Source of the DNA: Bacillus multifaciens
GTDB lineage: Bacteria; Bacillota; Bacilli; Bacillales; Bacillaceae_G
DNA length: 44,920 bases
Reading direction: 5' to 3'
Assembly: GCF_030756675.1 (NCBI RefSeq)
Contig: NZ_JAVBXD010000036.1
Location: 1-44,920 of the forward strand
The notes beneath the pieces were generated by a model, which saw only the letters and a list, made by a program, of their open reading frames with translations, was not told the DNA's origin and made no database searches. Position numbers and translations under genes: made by a program. Of this stretch, positions 40,864 through 44,920 are shown one piece after another (the first letter of the stretch is position 1; every line of letters begins with the position of its first letter).

Positions 40864-42749
40864 TCGAGTAGGAGGAGGTGATTAACCTCCGACCTCTCAC
40901 ACCACCGTACGTACGGTTCCGTATACGGCGGTTCAATTAAGTCTGACGAATGAGCGAATATCTGTTACTCAAGCTTTTAAGCCCTAGACAATTCAAGAAG
41001 GAATTGTCTAGGGTTCTCTTTAGGATTGGACTATTAGAGACTCTCCAATATTTCTTCCGCGAGTTTCCCCATTCGTGTGCTTTTGCTTTGGGAACTCCTA
41101 ATGATTGTAATTTCTTCACTCTTGTCTTAGGTGTTTTCCATTGCTTCCATATAATCATACGAAGTCTTCTTCGAATCCACATGTCTAATTCTCTGAAAAC
41201 AGTGGGTGTGTCACATAACGCATAATATCCACACCAACCGATTAGATATTGGTTGAGTTTCTCAATTCTTTGTTCCGTTGACATGGATTTGGATCTCGCT
41301 GTGAGTTCTCGAATTTTCATTTTCACTCGTTTCTTACTCTCTTTGGAGATTCGAATCTTTACCTCTCTTCCCCAACTGAAGCTAAATCCAAGAAACTTCC
41401 GTCTCCACGGTCGGTCAATTGCTGACTTCTCTTGATTTACTTTTAGTTTCAGTTTCGTTTCGATAAACTTCGTAATCGATTCTTTCACACGAATTCCCGC
41501 TTTTCTCGACTTCACATAAATATTACAGTCATCCGCATATCTTACGAATCGAAGTCTCCTCTTTTCTAGTTCTTTATCTAGTTCGTCTAGTAGGATGTTT
41601 GATAGAAGCGGACTTAATGGACCACCTTGTGGTGTTCCTTCGTTCGTATCTCTTATTACTCCGTTTATCATAACGCCCGATTGTAGATAACTTCGAATGA
41701 GCCGAAGAATTCTTTTATCTTGTACTCTTTTTACGATAATCGCCATCAATTTATCGTGGTTTACTTTATCGAAGAATTTCTCTAAATCCAAATCTATTAC
41801 CCATCTATATCCTTCCCTTATATATTCTCTAGCCTTCCTAACGGCATCATGTCCTCTTTTGTTAGGTCGAAATCCGAAGCTATTTACTGAGAAAGACGGG
41901 TCAAATATAGGAGTTAATACTTGAGAAATTGCTTGTTGGATAAAACGGTCTGTCACGGTTGGGATACCTAATAATCTTACTCCTCCATTTGGTTTCGGGA
42001 TTTCGATACGACGGACAGGAGAAGGTATATACGTTCCCTCCTCAATTTGTGTGCGAATGGTTTGCCAGTTCTCATACACATGCCTTCGTAGGAATGTTAC
42101 GGGCATATTGTCGATTCCATGCCCCCCTTTGTTCGCTTCGACTCTTTTCAGAGCCGTTATTAAGTTTTCCCGTGACAGTAATTGTTCCATCAACATGTTG
42201 ATATTCCTCTCTTCGTGAACGTTACATTCTGTTTGTGCCATTCTTTACTTAGCCCTCTTGAAGTCCCACATGTATTCACCATTTCCTCCTTCAAGTAAGT
42301 CCGATTGGATTGTCTGCTTCTACATAAAGAATGAACGCCCAGTGTATCGTTCTTCCTAATTGTTCAGTCCTTCCCCATCTTTTCGCGAGAAAATAGGTAC
42401 TATGACCTCTGCTGACTTCTGACTGTTCAGCTTACTTTCACAAGTAAGGTTATCAAGTTCACTTGACGTGTCAGTCAGACCTCCCCAGGTAAGCGTATAT
42501 TCTTCCTCTCCATCTATCTGCTTCATTTACTTTGCATCACCTTTGGCAGTAAGGACTTTGATTTGTGTTGCAATCTCATCCAATGATACTTAGCCTTATA
42601 TGAAGTTCGTGTTCCTCAGATCAGAGATTTGCCGCCGACTTCCTTCAGATTCCGCGTCGCCACGGACACCCTTGTCTTGAGCTAATCGCTACTACTGCCT
42701 TCACGATTCGGGACTTGAACCCTAGAGAATAAACGCATGCTGGGCACAC
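40864..42749 (-). mobile_element. Group II intron, class C (IIC) type, apparently complete
   Basis: The minus strand begins GTGTGCCCAGC (GUGYG-type 5' end) at 42749. Structured RNA domains I-IV hold the maturase gene. Domain V appears as GAACCGCCGTATACGGAACC then GTACGTACGG at about 40900-40936, then GTGAGAGG and a domain VI hairpin GGAGGTTAATCACCTCC, ending at CTACTCGAT. The length of about 1.89 kb, the maturase without endonuclease domain, and insertion directly after a terminator stem and TTTTTTGTT all fit class C introns. Confidence 0.87.
40937..42241 (-). CDS. Group II intron-encoded reverse transcriptase/maturase
   Basis: A 434-aa protein for splicing and reverse-transcribing its host intron. 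RT blocks in order: GIDNMPVTFLRRH (RT0-1), the PKPNGGVRLLGIPTVTDR segment (RT2), FSVNSFGFRPNKRGHDAV (RT3), DLDLEKFFDKVNHD (RT3-4), GTPQGGPLSPLLSNILLDEL (RT4), and the catalytic RYADDCNIY at about 234-242 (RT5). Then KFLGFSF and a maturase X domain with LNQYLIGWCGYY. There is no HNH endonuclease domain, as in class C. An overlapping upstream frame beginning MVNTCGTSRG has the stronger GGAGG; the true N-terminus is therefore uncertain. Confidence 0.9.
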   Translation of the reverse strand: MAQTECNVHEERNINMLMEQLLSRENLITALKRVEANKGGHGIDNMPVTFLRRHVYENWQTIRTQIEEGTYIPSPVRRIEIPKPNGGVRLLGIPTVTDRFIQQAISQVLTPIFDPSFSVNSFGFRPNKRGHDAVRKAREYIREGYRWVIDLDLEKFFDKVNHDKLMAIIVKRVQDKRILRLIRSYLQSGVMINGVIRDTNEGTPQGGPLSPLLSNILLDELDKELEKRRLRFVRYADDCNIYVKSRKAGIRVKESITKFIETKLKLKVNQEKSAIDRPWRRKFLGFSFSWGREVKIRISKESKKRVKMKIRELTARSKSMSTEQRIEKLNQYLIGWCGYYALCDTPTVFRELDMWIRRRLRMIIWKQWKTPKTRVKKLQSLGVPKAKAHEWGNSRKKYWRVSNSPILKRTLDNSFLNCLGLKSLSNRYSLIRQT

Positions 42750-42752
42750 AAC

Positions 42753-42789
42753 AAAAAATCACCTTTAGAAAAACTAAAAGGTGATTTTT
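42753..42789 (-). terminator. Terminator of yitT, intron landing site
   Basis: Stem AAAAATCACCTTT / AAAGGTGATTTTT followed on the minus strand by T6 and GTT, then the intron. Confidence 0.85.
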
Positions 42790-42798
42790 GTGAAACTA

Positions 42799-43671
42799 TT
42801 AGTGAATATCGTGTTTTTTGAAATTACCGCCCTTTACTTCTGCTACATCATATACCGTAACAAAGGCATTTCCATCAATTTCATGAATGATTTCTTTCAT
42901 TTTACTTTCTTCTAAACGGTTAATGACACAAGTGATTTCTTTAAATTGCTCGCGTGAATAACCGCCGTAAACTTCATTATACGTCGCGCTTCGACCTAAG
43001 CGATCTCGAATTGTCTCTACCATTAATTCAGGTTCCTTTGTGATAATTTTAAATGTTTTAGAACCACTTAAACCTACTTCAACGATATGAATGACTTTAG
43101 AGGCAATAAAGTAGGCAATTGCTGAAAGAATAGCTCCTTCAAGGCCAAATACTGTTGAGACAAAAATAAAGACAAACATGTTTAAAAATAAGATGAGGTC
43201 ACTTGTCCCAAAAGGTAACTTTCGAGAAAGTAATACGGCTAGCATATCAATTCCATCTAATGCGCCGCCATTACGCAATGCTAGCCCCATACCAAAACCG
43301 ATGATAATTCCCCCAACAACGGTAACTAACAATGTATCACCGTGAATAATAGTTGGTACTCCGTGCATAAGGACCGTACCGATTGCTAATGAAGCAATAC
43401 CGATAATTGAATAAATAGCAAAATTTCTACCAATTTGCTTATACCCTAACCAAACAAACGGGATGTTAATGACTGCAATTAAAAGTCCTAATGGTAATCC
43501 AAATAGTTTTGAGCTAACGATACTTAATCCCGTCACACCACCATCTGATACATTGTTTGGGATTAATATCGATTCCAGTCCATATGCTGTTATAAATGCC
43601 CCAATAATAATCATTACTACTCGTAAAACGATTTTTAGTTTATTCGGCTTCTGTTTTTTGATTATGCTCAT
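42799..43671 (-). CDS. YitT family membrane protein (DUF161 with DUF2179)
   Basis: A 290-aa protein with five or six transmembrane helices in residues 15-205 and the family motif GGVTGLSIV and NGGALDGIDMLAVLLSRK. A cytosolic DUF2179 domain follows at about 215-275 (FKIITKEPELMVETIRDRLG then RSATYNEVYGGYS). Transport function is suspected but unproven. ATG 43671 is chosen because the GGAGG 6 nt upstream lies within the longer frame. It has its own terminator, into whose downstream edge the group II intron has inserted. Confidence 0.9.
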   Translation of the reverse strand: MSIIKKQKPNKLKIVLRVVMIIIGAFITAYGLESILIPNNVSDGGVTGLSIVSSKLFGLPLGLLIAVINIPFVWLGYKQIGRNFAIYSIIGIASLAIGTVLMHGVPTIIHGDTLLVTVVGGIIIGFGMGLALRNGGALDGIDMLAVLLSRKLPFGTSDLILFLNMFVFIFVSTVFGLEGAILSAIAYFIASKVIHIVEVGLSGSKTFKIITKEPELMVETIRDRLGRSATYNEVYGGYSREQFKEITCVINRLEESKMKEIIHEIDGNAFVTVYDVAEVKGGNFKKHDIH

Positions 43672-44023
43672 ATAATTCCTCCGTTTCAAATTATTTTCTC
43701 TTTTTATTACTACACCTGTGAGAATCGTTCTTAATAACTATTCTAACATATTATCATCAAAATACTTCTTGATACGCCTTCCTTCTTTAAGTAGAATCTT
43801 AACAATCACTCCTAAAATTTGAAAATGGTATCATATTTTACTGTTATTCCTATAAACAGTTCCAAACATATTTCTCATGAAAAGTGGAAATATGAACTTA
43901 CTACATACTCAGTATAAAAAATTTTGATTAAAATACGGACTTTTACAAATTACCATATTCAAAATTGTCCGACTCATCATTCCTTCTAAATGGTATAATT
44001 AAGGGAAGGAAGGTGAATGAGCT

Positions 44024-44218
44024 ATGAGAAAAAAAATAAGCTGGAATAACCTGATGCTTTTAGTCTCTTTAGGAACTTTTGGAGCACTCTTATCGGGTAT
44101 TGCTACGTCGATTCCTAACAATATTGTATCCTGGGGAATCCTTGCTGTTGGGATTGTACTTACATTTGGGGCTTCTCTTACAGGGCTTTACTTACTGAAA
44201 AAAAACAGAGTCTACTAA
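44024..44218 (+). CDS. Two-helix small membrane protein
   Basis: A 64-aa protein with helices at about 9-29 (LMLLVSLGTFGALLSGIATS) and 35-58 (VSWGILAVGIVLTFGASLTG), basic ends MRKKIS and LKKNRVY. GGAAGGTGA precedes the ATG and a terminator follows. No family recognised. The stretch 43690-44023 upstream carries only its promoter region, with TATAAT at about 43994. Confidence 0.7.
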   Translation: MRKKISWNNLMLLVSLGTFGALLSGIATSIPNNIVSWGILAVGIVLTFGASLTGLYLLKKNRVY

Positions 44219-44238
44219 TAAATCAATTTTTCATATAG

Positions 44239-44280
44239 GAAGCATAAGTTTGCCAAAGCAGCAATCTTATGCTTCTTTTT
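44239..44280 (+). terminator. Terminator of the two-helix membrane protein gene
   Basis: Stem GAAGCATAAG / CTTATGCTTC followed by T5. Confidence 0.8.
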
Positions 44281-44385
44281 ACATACATCCAAAAATCGCT
44301 ATCGCTTAAGTTATAACATTGCCGTAAGTATCTAATTAACTTATATACTTCACACGCATATTGATGCACTAGCATTGCTAAAAGC

Positions 44386-44421
44386 TAAAAAAAACAAACC
44401 CTCCTATCAGAGAGTTTGTTC
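44386..44421 (-). terminator. Terminator on the minus strand without a gene
   Basis: Minus-strand stem AACAAACTCTC / GGAGGGTTTGTT (mismatched) followed by T8. No convincing gene lies upstream on that strand; 44422-44764 shows only very short frames. Confidence 0.55.
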
Positions 44422-44764
44422 TCACGTACATTGCTATTGAAAAAACAGCTTAAGGGGAACTGTTTACACTATTTTATCATACAGGTAACAGAAGTGATGT
44501 TGAGAAAATTTAATTCTAGTTAACGTTATATTTATTTGAGTCAATCTCCATTATAATTAGGGCTGCTTATAAAAATACACAATAACCCTGAACCACATAA
44601 TTTTTTAAGTGTCCACGATTCGGGATACAGTTCCGTTTCTCCAAAAAGATAATCGGCTACAGCATTTACATCGGCATGAAAAAATTATGGATTCGCTATA
44701 AACGTACTACATTTTGATGATGAGGTGACTTTTCGCGTGTTGAATATCGTCGAAGAATCTTTAT

Positions 44765-44835
44765 TCCGTGTCGAAGCGCCGATATATTGTAAAAATCGCC
44801 GATAAATGCTACATTTGCGCCGATATATCGATGAT
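44765..44835 (-). repeat. Repeat family C: 20/21-bp units, copy 4 (inverted)
   Basis: On the minus strand, TATCGGCG units at spacings 21 and 20 bp followed by CTTCGACACGGAATAAAG. Three full units visible. 44836-44920 shows nothing further. Confidence 0.72.
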
Positions 44836-44920
44836 GTATAAAAGTATGTGTAAGCATTTTTCTGGACAAAAAAAATAAGACAAAGTACTCTCAGGTTTGT
44901 CCAGAACCTATAAATGAGAG

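Overview
The window looks like chromosomal DNA of a Bacillus cereus-group bacterium (B. cereus / thuringiensis / anthracis type). The base composition is AT-rich and ribosome sites are strong AAGGAGG types. The gene set fits that group: a T-box-controlled short methionyl-tRNA synthetase, Dps, a CNT nucleoside transporter, an M4 neutral protease, a PagR-like ArsR regulator, a DUF4023-like small protein and an IS231-type transposase remnant. At least four families of short dispersed repeats are present. I ran no searches; species and family calls come from reading the proteins and motifs.

Layout. 0-3.2 kb: metG behind a T-box leader, divergent from a SAM methyltransferase. 3.2-10.9 kb: a chemoreceptor cluster of one shrunken receptor relic and three full-length tandem paralogues (563-564 aa), with an IS231 remnant and an orphan near-perfect Fur box. 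10.9-14.5 kb: SufT/MIP18-like protein, neutral protease, pirin behind an MhqR-type palindrome, and a small HEXXH protein. 14.6-17 kb: iron and stress genes: dps with a PerR box on its -10, a LOG-family hydrolase, a MazG-like protein and ferritin. 17-21.2 kb: yjlC-ndh (type II NADH dehydrogenase) with a Rex-like site, flanked by a duplicated end of nupC, and a decayed group II intron after the nupC terminator. 21.4-24.7 kb: an AGCS sodium/amino-acid symporter with a cre site, a PagR-like repressor and a DedA protein that probably starts at a non-ATG codon. 24.7-29.3 kb: an ECF sigma / DUF4179 anti-sigma pair, a polytopic chemoreceptor-like transducer and an anchored DNase I-fold phosphatase. 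29.7-32 kb: a nitroreductase-FrnE operon and its Rrf2 regulator, sharing one operator motif, then a YbjQ protein. 32-35.5 kb: a two-component system with a 52-aa membrane protein coupled to its kinase, next to a truncated dedA. 35.9-37.6 kb: a divergent SDR / LysR pair. 38-40.7 kb: phnA, a XapX protein, a NERD protein and psiE, spaced by repeats. 40.9-42.75 kb: an intact group IIC intron inserted just after the yitT terminator. 42.8-44.9 kb: yitT, a two-helix membrane protein and gene-free sequence.

How it fits together: much of the window is environmental sensing and redox/iron protection, with operators readable in the sequence for Fur, PerR, Rex, MhqR, CcpA and an Rrf2 factor. The least ordinary content is non-coding: a dispersed repeat built of 20/21-bp TATCGGCG units, group II introns that use gene terminators as landing sites, and a set of very small, well-translated-looking membrane peptides.
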